64,000 nt of DNA from PoT sp049331405 (lineage in GTDB: Bacteria > Planctomycetota > Planctomycetia > Isosphaerales > Isosphaeraceae): assembly GCF_049331405.1 (NCBI RefSeq), contig NZ_CP186274.1:434001-498000 (forward strand). Direction: 5' to 3'. Both the position numbers and the translations under genes were made by a program. This document shows positions 48,874 to 58,013 of the stretch, piece by piece. The notes below the pieces were generated by a model. The model searched no databases. It was not told the origin of the DNA and saw nothing but the letters and a program-made list of their open reading frames with translations. How positions within the stretch are numbered: position 1 is the stretch's first letter; the number at the start of each line of letters is the position of its first letter.

Positions 48874-50055
48874 TCAGGAGCCGGCCGCACTTCGGGCGCA
48901 GCGGAAGCCGACGTGCGACATCCCGGAGTCGGGGCTGCAACCGTGGCGGGCGCTGGGGCGATAGCGGCTGCAGTAGGAGTCGTTGCACAGGAACGAGCCG
49001 CCGCGCTGGACGCGTTGCGGGACGAAGGGCCGGGCGGGGTCGTGCGACCGCTCGGGGCCCGCGGGGTTGTCGACGAGGCCCTGGGCCGGTCCCGAGCGCC
49101 TCCGGTAGAGATCGCGCTCGTACCAGTCGGCGCACCACTCCCAGACGTTGCCGGCCACGTCGTACAGGCCGTAGCCGTTGGGCGGGAACGACTTCACCGG
49201 GGACGTGCGAGCGTAGCCGTCGGCCTGATTGTTGAGGTGTGGGAACTCTCCTTGCCAGATGTTGGCCAGAGCATGAGTATCGCTCGGAGGCTCGTCGCCC
49301 CAGGCATAAGGCTCGCCGACGAGGCCGCCGCGGGCGGCGAACTCCCACTCGGCCTCGGTGGGGAGCCTCTTGCCGGCCCAGCGGGCGTAGGCGTTGGCGT
49401 CGTCCCAGGAGACCTGGACTACCGGGTGCTGCTCCCGGCCTTCGAGGCTGCTCCCGGGCCCCTCGGGATGCCGCCAGTCCGCTCCCGGGGTCCAGGCCCA
49501 CCACTGCGAGAAGTCGTCGAGCTTCACCTTCCCGGTCGGCGGCGAGAAGACGAGCGACCCGGCGACGAGCGACTCCTTCGGCGGCGGCGGCGTGCCGGGC
49601 GGGCTCTGGCTCATGATCTCCTCGAGCGTCGGGGCCTTTTCCGCCGTGGTGACGTAATGGGTCGCGTCGACGAACGCGCGAAACTCGGCGTTCGTCACCT
49701 CATGCTCGTCGATCCAGAATCCGTCGACGCGGACGGGATGCGCCGGCTTCTCATCGGGCCAGGCCTGTTGCGAGTCCGTCCCCATGACGAACTCCCCGCC
49801 CGGGATCCAGGCCATGCCCGCTGGAGGAGCTTCATTGGAGGGCGAAACCTTGATGGGAGCCTGGCGCGTCAGCTTGACGACGGCGAAGGTTACTCCGAAG
49901 GCCACGATCGCCAGGATCGCGAGCCGTGCGAATCTCATCCAGGGCACTGGAGTGGCACCTGCCCCTGGCTCGACTGGTGAAGGTGCCGCCGCCGGCGCTT
50001 GCTGGCGAAGTCCAGGCTGCTGGCTGTTACGTGTGGCTCGTTTCGATCGGCTCAT
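48874..50055 (-). CDS. Formylglycine-generating enzyme family (SUMF1) protein
   Basis: A 393-residue protein. A Pro/Ala-rich N terminus and one membrane helix (residues 40-60, MRFARLAILAIVAFGVTFAVV) anchor it. The FGE-sulfatase domain follows: MAWIPGGEFVMGTDS, IDEHEVTNAEFRAFV, WDDANAYARWAGKRLPTEAE, NGYGLYDVAGNVWEWCADWY. The two catalytic cysteines of true FGEs are kept as C357 and C362 in GGSFLCNDSYCSRYR, so the protein may be an active copper-dependent oxidase converting a sulfatase Cys to formylglycine. Many planctomycete family members lack them. No sulfatase gene is in the window; the upstream ribosome site is weak. Confidence 0.9.
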   Translation of the reverse strand: MSRSKRATRNSQQPGLRQQAPAAAPSPVEPGAGATPVPWMRFARLAILAIVAFGVTFAVVKLTRQAPIKVSPSNEAPPAGMAWIPGGEFVMGTDSQQAWPDEKPAHPVRVDGFWIDEHEVTNAEFRAFVDATHYVTTAEKAPTLEEIMSQSPPGTPPPPKESLVAGSLVFSPPTGKVKLDDFSQWWAWTPGADWRHPEGPGSSLEGREQHPVVQVSWDDANAYARWAGKRLPTEAEWEFAARGGLVGEPYAWGDEPPSDTHALANIWQGEFPHLNNQADGYARTSPVKSFPPNGYGLYDVAGNVWEWCADWYERDLYRRRSGPAQGLVDNPAGPERSHDPARPFVPQRVQRGGSFLCNDSYCSRYRPSARHGCSPDSGMSHVGFRCARSAAGS

Positions 50056-50105
50056 GAGTACTTAGATCGACAAAATTATGACGAATTGAAAATAAAGATA
50101 TCACG

Positions 50106-51320
50106 TTAATTAGGTTTAGCGAATGCCTCGAGCTCGGCCCGAAGCTGCTTGAGCAGGTCATCTCCGGCCGACTCGTGGACGGAGCGGACGAGCCCATCCC
50201 GGTCGATGACGATCAGGGTGGGGAGGTGGCCGATGCCGATGGCGTCGGCCGCCTTGCCGTCGGGGTCGATGAGGATCTTGAGGTCGGCGGGTTGCTTCGC
50301 CAGGTGGGCCGAGACGGCCTGAGCTGTCTCACCCGCATTAACGGCGAGGAAGGCGGTCTCCTTGTGTTCGGCTCGAAGCTTCGCGAGGTCTAGCAAGAGC
50401 CGGGCGGACTCGTCATTGGAGGTCGACCAGAAGGCCAGCACGACGCTTTGCTTGCCCTTGAAGTCGTCCAGCTTGATCGAGCCCCCGCCGAGCTTCGCCA
50501 GGCCGATGCCGGGCGCGGGCTGGCCCAGGAGCCTCGCGGGCGAGGCGTTCGCGAGCGCGGACTCCAGGTCCTCGACGAGCTTCGCGTCCCCCGGGAGATC
50601 GAGGGTGAACGATTTCGGGTCGAGCGGCTTGCCGATGGCCCAGGTCAGGGCGGTCGTCATCGTGAGCTTGAGGACGGCCCCATTGTTGCCATCGTCGGTG
50701 TATTTGGCGACGCGGACCATCTTGCGGGGCAGGGTCTGATCTGCGGGGCCGAGCCAGAACTCCTCGTCGTCGAGGCCCCAGACGAGCTGGAAGTGGTCGA
50801 CAGCCAGCCCGTCGAGCCGGTCCTCGCCGAGGTGCTTGACCTCCTGGCTGCGGGCGAGGATGTAACCCTTCAGGTCGGTTCGCAAGAGGCTGTCGATCAA
50901 CGAACCCTTGAGGTTCGCCAGGAGGAACGGGTCGGCCTCCGCCAGGTGCGCGGGGGTCGGCAGAGGGGCTCGGGCGTAGAGCTTGCGGGCCGGGAGATAG
51001 GTCGTCAGGTCCTTGCCGTCGGCGACGGCGATCAGGCTCGGTTCCTTGCCCTCGGCCTGTCGGACCTCGACGCGGAACCGGTTCGGCCGTTCGAAACGGA
51101 AGGTGAAGAAGGTGGCTCCTACGTCCCCGTCGTCCCCCTTCCAGTCCAGCTTCACGGCGACGGCATAGGAGGGCAGGGCCCTCAGTGCTTGCTCCATCCG
51201 CGTGACGGAGGCCGCGAACTTCGGGTCGTTCGCGGGCCCCGCAGGTTCGTCCTGCGCCTGCGCGAAAGAGGAGGAGGGAGCGAGTACGATCGCCAGCAAG
51301 GCCGGAATCAACGATCTCAT
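50106..51320 (-). CDS. Exported DUF2092-like plus redoxin (TlpA-like) domain protein lacking active cysteines
   Basis: A 404-residue protein. The signal peptide covers about residues 1-22 (SLIPALLAIVLAPSSSFAQA). The middle resembles DUF2092 (LPSYAVAVKLDWKG, FRFERPNRFRVEVRQ, DHFQLVWGLDDEEFWLGPAD), a LolA-like beta fold. From about 270 a thioredoxin-fold redoxin domain follows (FKGKQSVVLAFWSTSNDESA, FLAVNAGE, GIGHLPTLIVIDRDGLV). Where TlpA has W-C-x-x-C the sequence is WSTSNDES, so no redox cysteines exist. The ATG at 51320 has GAGGA upstream. It lies just upstream of the FGE gene on the same strand (50-base gap). Confidence 0.85.
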   Translation of the reverse strand: MRSLIPALLAIVLAPSSSFAQAQDEPAGPANDPKFAASVTRMEQALRALPSYAVAVKLDWKGDDGDVGATFFTFRFERPNRFRVEVRQAEGKEPSLIAVADGKDLTTYLPARKLYARAPLPTPAHLAEADPFLLANLKGSLIDSLLRTDLKGYILARSQEVKHLGEDRLDGLAVDHFQLVWGLDDEEFWLGPADQTLPRKMVRVAKYTDDGNNGAVLKLTMTTALTWAIGKPLDPKSFTLDLPGDAKLVEDLESALANASPARLLGQPAPGIGLAKLGGGSIKLDDFKGKQSVVLAFWSTSNDESARLLLDLAKLRAEHKETAFLAVNAGETAQAVSAHLAKQPADLKILIDPDGKAADAIGIGHLPTLIVIDRDGLVRSVHESAGDDLLKQLRAELEAFAKPN

Positions 51321-51670
51321 GGATCAGTCCTCGTCGCGCCCCCGGCGATGTTCGAGCCGCAAGGCCTCCAGTCGCCTCGTCTCACGCCCAGTCATGGGTT
51401 GATCATGGACGCGAGCCGCCCGGGTTGCAAGCGGCCGGGGGCGCTCGGGTCGCGCTTCGACGAACAGCCTCGGCACGCATCTTCGCAGGCCAGCCCCGCG
51501 ACACATCGACGAAATGCGATTGTTCGGAGATTTCGCTCGACTCTCGCCCCTCGAAACTCGCCGCCGTCTCGAAAGCCTGGGGATAGCCGTTCGCGGTCTC
51601 GGGCTCTCCGCCCGGCAGGCGCATGGGTTATCTAGATTTTGTTTGATGTGGATTGGCGAATCAGAAGGTC
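51321..51670 (-). other. Intergenic region
   Basis: 350 bases between two minus-strand genes. It contains only short ORFs without supporting signals. Slightly AT-rich at 51625-51665. Nothing recognisable. Confidence 0.35.
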
Positions 51671-51889
51671 TCATCGAGTCAGCCGGTCGAAGAAGTCGTC
51701 ACACGCCTCCTGCTCGGTGTCGAACCGCTTGAGGCCGGCGCGGGAGCCCCTCTCGCTGTAATACACCCGCCATTTGCCATCGGCTTCCTCGAGACAATAC
51801 GCCTCGTTCGGCAACCCACCGGCCAGGCTATAGGCGTCCCTTGGGATGTCGCTAGCGTCGAGCTTCTCCTCATGCTCAATGAGAGTCAC
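51671..51889 (-). CDS. Small acidic protein of unknown function
   Basis: A 72-residue protein starting with GTG 51889 (AAGGCGG five bases upstream); a TTG at 51922 would add 11 residues. It reads DIPRDAYSLAGGLPNEAYCL, then GKWRVYYSERGSRAGLKRFD, then EACDDFFDRL. The pattern looks like a compact alpha/beta domain of the kind found among small immunity or accessory proteins, but I do not recognise a named family. Confidence 0.6.
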   Translation of the reverse strand: MTLIEHEEKLDASDIPRDAYSLAGGLPNEAYCLEEADGKWRVYYSERGSRAGLKRFDTEQEACDDFFDRLTR

Positions 51890-52582
51890 GATTCCGCCTT
51901 TCGTAGGAGAGTTCCCCGGCAAATTGCCGGAGGTCGCTCCCGGCTTGTATCGGATTGAATCCCCTTCAGCCGCACGCGACTCGCCCGTGAAAGTTTACGC
52001 CCGAGAAGTCTCGAAATCATCGGAATGATGCTGATATGAAGTGAATGGGCTCGAGTGAATTGCCCCAATCTCGATTTGTTTTCTCGGGATCGAGCCCGGG
52101 CTTGATGCTCAGAACTGCAGTTGACTATTGGCTTTAAAGCGATATAACTCGTGGAGCCAAGAGGCTTGTGGCCGGTAGAACAAATCCGGTGCGTTTGGTG
52201 TCCCAAGTCATCATTCTCGGCTCTCGTGCGATCCCCTGATCCCTCTGCAGCGCTGATCTCGCGGTATCCCATGTCGTGCCCTTCGGCGATTTCCGCCATC
52301 ACGGGCCAGGATTCGACTTCGGCGATCATGGCTTGCCGTCCTCCTGGTCCTCCTGGAGAAGTATGAGCGATCCCGGTGGATGCTCGGCATCCGTTGATGC
52401 TCCGGGTCGCATCCCGATGCCGAGGTGCATCGGAGGCCGAGAGCCGGCATCGGCCCTTTCAGGTGACGGTCCCGAAATCATTGAGCGGTATTGCCGGTCC
52501 CCTCGCACGCGGTGCCATGGACGATCGAAATAGAGAAGTGCTTATCATCGGGCGAATTGATGCTTTCTGGGGCGGGCGTCTC
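51890..52582 (+). other. Gene-free region upstream of the porin-like gene
   Basis: Nearly 700 bases between divergent genes. In-frame extension of the porin ORF to 52376 reads like noncoding sequence. AT-rich around 52010-52150, the likely promoter region, but no clear -35/-10 pair could be fixed. Confidence 0.35.
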
Positions 52583-54478
52583 ATGGCCTTCCGCGGGCTC
52601 GAATTGATGGGGATGGGGCGGCCTGCTGCGCGGATATTCGCGCTGGCGGTGGTCTCGCTGGTCGCGATCCTGGGGCCGATGGCCCGGCGGTCGAGTGCCC
52701 AGCAAGCGGCCTCCGCCCCATCGACGCCTTCCACCCTCGCGGCAAACCCGGCCTCGCGAGAGGCCCAGCTCGAGGCGCGCCTGCTCAAGCTCGAGGCGAT
52801 GAATCAGAAGATCCTCGATCAGTACGAGGTGATGGATAGGAAGCACAACGAGCGTTATGCCACGCTCTCGCGCGACTTCGAGTCCCTTCGCGCCAAGGTC
52901 CAGCAAGGGCAATCGCCGGCTCAACCGGGATCTCCGTCGCAGCCCCAGCCGCAACCGCCCGGTCCTGGCGGCGGGGCCTCGTCGCCCCCCTCGGGCACCA
53001 GCGGGTCCGACCCCGACGGCGATCAGATCCCCGAAGGCTCCGAGGGGACGATCGGCCGGGGGACCGACACCGAGGGCATGACCTCGCAGGGCGGGGGCGC
53101 CGGGGGGACCGACGGCGACCGCGTCGGGGCGACCCCGTACGGGCCGAGCGATGGCGTCAAGTCGGGCGGCGACACCACCCGGGGCGGCGGCAACGGCAAG
53201 GGTGCGAACGGCACGATCGGACGCCGGGGGAAGGAGGGGGAGTCCAGGCCCATCTCCACCACCATCGGCAACGGCCTCCGGTTCGAGTCCGAGGACCAGG
53301 AGTTCCAGCTCCAGTTCCACGACCTGACGCAGGCCGAGTTCCGCTATTTCCCGGGCGCGGGAGGCCAGAGTCCGCTCAAGGACCAGTTCTTCGTCCCCAG
53401 GCAACGCTGGTACTTCACCGGCAGGGCGACCAAGCACGTCGAGTTCTACACGGACCTCAACCGGGGCTACGGCAGCATCGACCTCCTCGACGCCTTCATC
53501 AACTACAACATCGACCCCCGGTTCCAGACCCGCGTCGGGCGCACCAAGACGCCGACCTCCTACGAGTATTACCAGATCGCCGAGGGCGACCTGATCGCCC
53601 CCGAGCGCTCCCTGTACACGGGGAACTTCTCGGGCAACCGGCAGGTCGGCATCATGGAACACGGCCAGATCCTGGACAAGCGGGCGGAGTACGCCATCGG
53701 CGTCTTCAACGGCCCCCGGCGTTCGTTCTCGGCGACGACGAACAGCAAGAACCTTTACGCGTTCTTCAACGTCCGGCCGTTCCAGAAGCTCGAGTCGTCC
53801 CCGCTGCAGTATTTCAACATCGGCGCCGAGTATGATTTCGGCAACGGGTCCAACCCCGGCACCCAGCCGATGATCCTGACGACCGCCAACGACCAGTCGG
53901 CCGCGGCGTCCAGCCCGGTCGTCCGGAGCCTTTCTCCCACGTTCTTCATGTTCAACAGCAACGTGGTGGAGTCGGGCTACCGGGCGCACACGTCGGCCTG
54001 GATCGCCTGGTTCTACAAGAGCTTCAACCTGCTGGCGCAGTTCGACGGCGGGTTCCAGGACTACGCCCTGGCCTCCGGCCCCGCGTATCGGACCAAGGTG
54101 GCCCAGAACGGCTATTTCGTGCAGGCGTACTACTTTCTGACGGGCGAGGAGATCAAACGCCGGGTGGACGTGGAGCCGAAGCGGCCGTTCAAGTTCAAGG
54201 ACGGCCGGCTCGAGTCGATCGGGGCCGTCGAGGTGCATGCGCGTTACAGCGTGCTCGACCTGTCGCACAACGTCTTCTCCAGCGGGTTCGCCGACCCGAA
54301 CCTCTGGAGCAACCACGCGCAGTCGATCGACCTCGGATTCAACTGGTACCCGTATAAGTACACGAAGATTTATTTCGACTGGCAGCACTCCCTCTTCGGC
54401 AACCCGGTCTATAACGGCCCGAGGACCCTCGCCCGGAGCGCGGACCTGCTCTGGCTCCGCTTCCAGCTCTTCTTCTGA
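52583..54478 (+). CDS. OprO/OprP-type (phosphate-selective) porin-like outer-membrane protein
   Basis: A 631-residue protein from ATG 52583. A signal peptide (ARIFALAVVSLVAILGP, cleavage near SSAQ) is followed by a coiled coil (ASREAQLEARLLKLEAMNQK) and a long Gly/Pro/Ser/Asp-rich linker (about residues 95-220). A beta-barrel begins at about 230: IGNGLRFESEDQEFQLQFHD, YFTGRATKHVEFYTDLNRGY, NIDPRFQTRVGRTKTP, ending LWLRFQLFF with the C-terminal aromatic expected of an outer-membrane barrel. The family is pfam Porin_O_P. The coiled coil plus linker may span the periplasm or bind the wall. Start choice is soft: 52517, 52610 and 52616 are alternatives. Confidence 0.86.
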   Translation: MAFRGLELMGMGRPAARIFALAVVSLVAILGPMARRSSAQQAASAPSTPSTLAANPASREAQLEARLLKLEAMNQKILDQYEVMDRKHNERYATLSRDFESLRAKVQQGQSPAQPGSPSQPQPQPPGPGGGASSPPSGTSGSDPDGDQIPEGSEGTIGRGTDTEGMTSQGGGAGGTDGDRVGATPYGPSDGVKSGGDTTRGGGNGKGANGTIGRRGKEGESRPISTTIGNGLRFESEDQEFQLQFHDLTQAEFRYFPGAGGQSPLKDQFFVPRQRWYFTGRATKHVEFYTDLNRGYGSIDLLDAFINYNIDPRFQTRVGRTKTPTSYEYYQIAEGDLIAPERSLYTGNFSGNRQVGIMEHGQILDKRAEYAIGVFNGPRRSFSATTNSKNLYAFFNVRPFQKLESSPLQYFNIGAEYDFGNGSNPGTQPMILTTANDQSAAASSPVVRSLSPTFFMFNSNVVESGYRAHTSAWIAWFYKSFNLLAQFDGGFQDYALASGPAYRTKVAQNGYFVQAYYFLTGEEIKRRVDVEPKRPFKFKDGRLESIGAVEVHARYSVLDLSHNVFSSGFADPNLWSNHAQSIDLGFNWYPYKYTKIYFDWQHSLFGNPVYNGPRTLARSADLLWLRFQLFF

Positions 54479-54492
54479 GTCTGAGGCAACGG

Positions 54493-55881
54493 CTATGTCA
54501 CGTCGTCGGGGAGCCAGGCAAGGCCGAGCGTTCGTCGGCTCGGGTCGCGGAGTTTGACGCGGTCGGCGATCCGGTGGCCGACGACCCAGACGATCCCGAG
54601 GGCGTCGCAGAGCAAGGGGGTGCGAGCCCTGGCGTCCTTCGGGACGCCCCGGCCCCGGAAGAAGTCGTTGAGCGGCGTGCTCCTGCCGTCCATCCCAAGG
54701 GGCTGGAACCGATCCCCCGGCTCGGGCCTGCGGACCACGAGCGGCGGGACGAGGCATTCCAGATCGATGGTCTCGTCGCGATCTTCGCCCGGTTCGAGCG
54801 ACGCGACGAGCCGCCCGCCGCCCCATTGCAGGCTCCCGGGGATCTCGACGACGGCCGGGCCTTCGACGGGCAAGGGGAGAGGTGCCTGAATGGCTCGCTC
54901 CAGGACGAGCCGCCTTTCGTCGGAGCTGGCCGAGACCCCGGCGCCGACCTCGATCCGAGGATGCGGCTCGTTGGCCAAAGAGCCGAGCCGCTCCCAGCGT
55001 CGGGCGCTCATGACGGCCTCGGGCCAACGCGCCCGTCGCCAGGCCCGGCGCAGGACCTCGACCCGGAGGAACCCCGGGCTGGAGCGGAGGGCCTCGCACT
55101 CGAGGACGATCCGATCCCCGGTGGTCGAGACGATCGCCCGGCGCAGGAGATTGGCCAGGGGGCGTCGATGGGCCCGGAGCGAGGCCGAGGCCTGCTCGCC
55201 GAGCCGGATGAGGGCCTCGGCCACGCGCGGGTTGTAGTCTTCTGCCAGCTTCGGGAGCAGGTCCATGCGGAGCCGGACCCGAGTGTAGGCGAGGTTCGCG
55301 TTGCTGGCGTCCTCGCAATAGGGCTGGCCGAGTTGCTCGAGGTATGCCCGCAGTTCGAGCCGGGAGACGGATAGCAGTGGCCGCAGCAAAACAGGCTTGC
55401 CCGGCACGTCGAGCCGACGCCGGGCCGGGATGCCGCGAAGTCCCCGGAGCCCCGTCCCTCGCACGATCCGATGCAGGATCGTCTCCGCCTGGTCGTCCCG
55501 CGTGTGCCCGATGACGATGGCCGAGGCCCCGCGAGCCTGTGCGATCCCCGCGAGCCAGGCGTAGCGGGCCTGCCTGGCGTCGGCCTCGAAGTGGCCGGGG
55601 CGGCTCGGCTTCCATTGGCCGAGGTCGAAGGGGATTTGCAGGCTCCGGCAGAGGGCGGCGACGAACTCGGCGTCGTGGCGGGCGGCCTCGGCCCGGACCC
55701 CGTGGTTGAGGTGGGCGGCCGTGAGGTTGAGACCGAGCGCGGGCGCCGACGCGTGCAAGAGACGCAGGAGGGCGACGCTATCGCTCCCGCCCGAGACGGC
55801 CACGACCCAGGTGCGGCCGGCGTCGTCGGCACGCCAGCGGGCCAGGCGGGATTGCACGCGGTCGATCCAGGTCACGCTCAA
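54493..55881 (-). CDS. tilS: tRNA(Ile)-lysidine synthase
   Basis: A 462-residue PP-loop ATPase. The PP-loop is SGGSDS at residues 30-35, followed by AHLNHGVR (55-62), GHTRDDQAETILHRIVRGTG and RPLLSVSRLELRAYL. The C-terminal region holds the tRNA-binding LEPGEDR and RPEPGDRFQPLGM sections and a TilS C-terminal domain with LNDFFRGRGVPKDAR. TilS converts cytidine 34 of tRNA-Ile(CAU) to lysidine so that it reads AUA. The start is a TTG at 55881 with GGAGGAG ten bases upstream; a GTG two codons later is possible. It converges with the porin gene, whose stop lies 14 bases away. Confidence 0.95.
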   Translation of the reverse strand: MSVTWIDRVQSRLARWRADDAGRTWVVAVSGGSDSVALLRLLHASAPALGLNLTAAHLNHGVRAEAARHDAEFVAALCRSLQIPFDLGQWKPSRPGHFEADARQARYAWLAGIAQARGASAIVIGHTRDDQAETILHRIVRGTGLRGLRGIPARRRLDVPGKPVLLRPLLSVSRLELRAYLEQLGQPYCEDASNANLAYTRVRLRMDLLPKLAEDYNPRVAEALIRLGEQASASLRAHRRPLANLLRRAIVSTTGDRIVLECEALRSSPGFLRVEVLRRAWRRARWPEAVMSARRWERLGSLANEPHPRIEVGAGVSASSDERRLVLERAIQAPLPLPVEGPAVVEIPGSLQWGGGRLVASLEPGEDRDETIDLECLVPPLVVRRPEPGDRFQPLGMDGRSTPLNDFFRGRGVPKDARARTPLLCDALGIVWVVGHRIADRVKLRDPSRRTLGLAWLPDDVT

Positions 55882-55976
55882 GGCCGGGGGACTCCTCCGA
55901 GGTCGATCGCGGAGCCGACCATTCAGTGAATCTTAACCCACGGCTCGGAGCGCGGGATATGCCGCGTCGGGCGGCC

Positions 55977-56005
55977 GTGACTCGGCCCGAGCGGCTCGCT
56001 AGAAT
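55977..56005 (+). promoter_or_regulatory. Candidate promoter that would give a leaderless mRNA
   Basis: GTGACT at 55977-55982 and TAGAAT at 56000-56005 with a 17-base spacer. The start codon of the next gene begins at 56012, about where transcription should start, and no Shine-Dalgarno sequence precedes it. Confidence 0.4.
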
Positions 56006-56011
56006 GAGTCG

Positions 56012-56953
56012 ATGAACGCCGACCTCCTGAACACGCTGCGTTGCCTGAAGTGTCGCCAGCCGCTGGACGCCCCGAGCGAGCGCGAGGAGCTCGTCTGCCG
56101 GAGCTGCGGGGCCGTCTACCCCGTCGTCCGCGGCATCCCCCGGTTCGCCGGCGAGACGTACACGGCCAGCTTCGGGCGGCAGTGGAATCGCTACGACGTG
56201 GCCCGCGACGAGGAGGACGAGGCGACCTTCGCCGTGAAGACCGGCGTGCCGGCCGAGGCCCTCAAAGGGATGCTCGTGCTCGACGCCGGCGTCGGCGGCG
56301 GCCGTTACGCCCGGCTCCTCGCCGGGCACGGTGCGCGGGTCATCGGGGTTGACCTGAGCACGGCCGTCGAGAAGGCCTCGGCCCTCTGCGCCGATTTTCC
56401 GAACGCCTCGATCGTGCAGGGGGACTTGCTCGACCTCCCTCTGGCGGACGGGGTCTTCGATTTCGCCTACTCGATCGGCGTTTTGCACCACTGCCCCGAT
56501 CCTCGCAAGGCGTTCGCCCAGGTGGCCGCGAAGGTCAAGCCCGGCGGTCGTCTCGCCGTCTGGCTCTACCGCCGCAACACGCTCCCGCAGGAATGGATCA
56601 ACTCCGGCCTGCGCGTCGTCAGCTCAAGGCTCCCCTCGCAGGTCCTCGAGCCGATCTGCGTCGGCCTTGGCGTGTTGGGGGGGATCCCGGTTTTGAACAA
56701 GAGCCTGAACAAGGTCGTCAACTTTTCGAACCACCCCGACTGGACCCTGCGCGTCTGCGACAGCTTCGACTGGTACGCCCCGCGCTACCAGTCGCACCAC
56801 ACCGTCGACGAGTTGAAGGGCTGGTTCGCCGAGGAAGGGTTCCGCGACCTCGTCGAGCTGGCGCCGGCGCGTTCGGGCCGGGCGTATGACTGGGCCTATC
56901 GCAACGACCTCATCATCGGCAGCGGCGTCAACGTGATGGGGACGCGGGCCTGA
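56012..56953 (+). CDS. SAM-dependent methyltransferase with N-terminal zinc ribbon
   Basis: A 313-residue protein. CLKC (11-14) and CRSC (30-33) form a Trm112-like zinc ribbon, followed by VYPVVRGIPRFAGETY. The class I methyltransferase fold has motif I LDAGVGGGRYARLL, acidic GVDLS, and DLLDLPLADGVFDFAYSIGVLHHCPDP, a type 11 pattern. The target is unknown; such proteins methylate small molecules, glycans or lipids. No Shine-Dalgarno sequence is visible and the start may be leaderless (see 55977-56005). It converges with the phosphatase gene (stop 16 bases away). Confidence 0.9.
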   Translation: MNADLLNTLRCLKCRQPLDAPSEREELVCRSCGAVYPVVRGIPRFAGETYTASFGRQWNRYDVARDEEDEATFAVKTGVPAEALKGMLVLDAGVGGGRYARLLAGHGARVIGVDLSTAVEKASALCADFPNASIVQGDLLDLPLADGVFDFAYSIGVLHHCPDPRKAFAQVAAKVKPGGRLAVWLYRRNTLPQEWINSGLRVVSSRLPSQVLEPICVGLGVLGGIPVLNKSLNKVVNFSNHPDWTLRVCDSFDWYAPRYQSHHTVDELKGWFAEEGFRDLVELAPARSGRAYDWAYRNDLIIGSGVNVMGTRA

Positions 56954-56968
56954 TCGGGGCCCGTTCGA

Positions 56969-57844
56969 TCACGACGGCTTGAGCCGGAAGACCTTCGCCA
57001 GGACGTCGAGCTTCTCGGCCACCGAGAGGCGTCGAGGTCCGCTCCCCGTGTGGAAGAAGACGACGAGGGTCACGTCGTCGTCGGAGGGCAGGCCCCCTCG
57101 GTGCTCCCCGATCCTCGCCAGCAAGGCCTTGCCTAATTCCTGCGGGTCGTCCCCTTCGAGGCCCCGGGCGAGTTGCAGGAGCCCCTCCTCGCCGAGCATC
57201 CTGCCGTCGGGGGAGGCCGCCTCGGAGAGGGCGTCGGTATAGACGGCGACGATATCTCCGCGCTCGAGGTCCACCGCGAACTGGTGATAGGAGGCGTCGT
57301 CGTCGATGCCGAGCGGGAGGTTCCCGGCGCCGTTGTCCTCGCGCGTCATGATGGACCACTGGCCGGTCCCCGCGTGGAACCAGAGGGGCCGCGGGTGTCC
57401 CGCGTTGCAGAGCGTGAGCCGCCGTCGCGAGGAGAGGTAGGTGGCGATCACCGCCGTCGCGAACCGCCGCGACTGGGCCATCTCGGAGAACTGCCGGTTG
57501 ATCTCGCGGACCAGGCCCGTCTGGCTCTTGCGGTTGATGTTCCGGCGCATGGCGGTCCGCAGCCAGGCCGAGAACTCGGCGACTTTGGCGCCGTGGCCGG
57601 AGACGTCGGCGACGATCAGGCGTGTGAAGAGCCCGCCGCCGCAGAGGGAGAGGTAGTGGACGTCACCTCCGCGCTCGGCTCCCTGGTGCGGGAGGCTGTA
57701 GATCCAGCCCTCGAGGCCCGGGGTCGACACCGGCTCCTCGACCGCATTGCTTCCCCCCTGGATCTCCATGCACTTCATTACGCGGGGGGCGGGATGCTCC
57801 GCGTGCGCGGCTGAGGTTGTTGCCGGGTTCTTGGCGGATTTCAC
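56969..57844 (-). CDS. PP2C/SpoIIE-type Ser/Thr phosphatase
   Basis: A 291-residue protein. The SpoIIE domain shows GGDVHYLSLCGGGLFTRLIVADVSGHG (metal-binding GGD and DVSGHG), then ATYLSSRRRLTLCNAGHPRP, VDLERGDIVAVYTDALSEA and SDDDVTLVVFF. GTG 57844 is chosen because GGAGG lies six bases before it; an ATG at 57778 or 57769 is possible, while the upstream reading from 57967 looks noncoding. SpoIIE-like phosphatases commonly reverse anti-sigma kinases. None is adjacent, although a sigma/kinase pair is elsewhere in this window (12332-15032). Confidence 0.9.
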   Translation of the reverse strand: MKSAKNPATTSAAHAEHPAPRVMKCMEIQGGSNAVEEPVSTPGLEGWIYSLPHQGAERGGDVHYLSLCGGGLFTRLIVADVSGHGAKVAEFSAWLRTAMRRNINRKSQTGLVREINRQFSEMAQSRRFATAVIATYLSSRRRLTLCNAGHPRPLWFHAGTGQWSIMTREDNGAGNLPLGIDDDASYHQFAVDLERGDIVAVYTDALSEAASPDGRMLGEEGLLQLARGLEGDDPQELGKALLARIGEHRGGLPSDDDVTLVVFFHTGSGPRRLSVAEKLDVLAKVFRLKPS

Positions 57845-58013
57845 GCGCGACCTCCACTCGTATCGCGGTCGAAGGTCGTCGATCCTTGGCGGCGACGACC
57901 GAGGCCGATTGTTTTCAAGCCTACGGCATATCGCGGCGGGAAAGAAGGTGGGGGCGCCCGCGCTCACCTTGTACAGCTTGAAGTGGACCCGGGCATTTTC
58001 CTAAGATTCCCGA

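Noticed and set aside
52478..55615. 1045-residue open frame on the minus strand
   Set aside because: Spans the porin gene antisense and an out-of-frame part of tilS; no recognisable protein.
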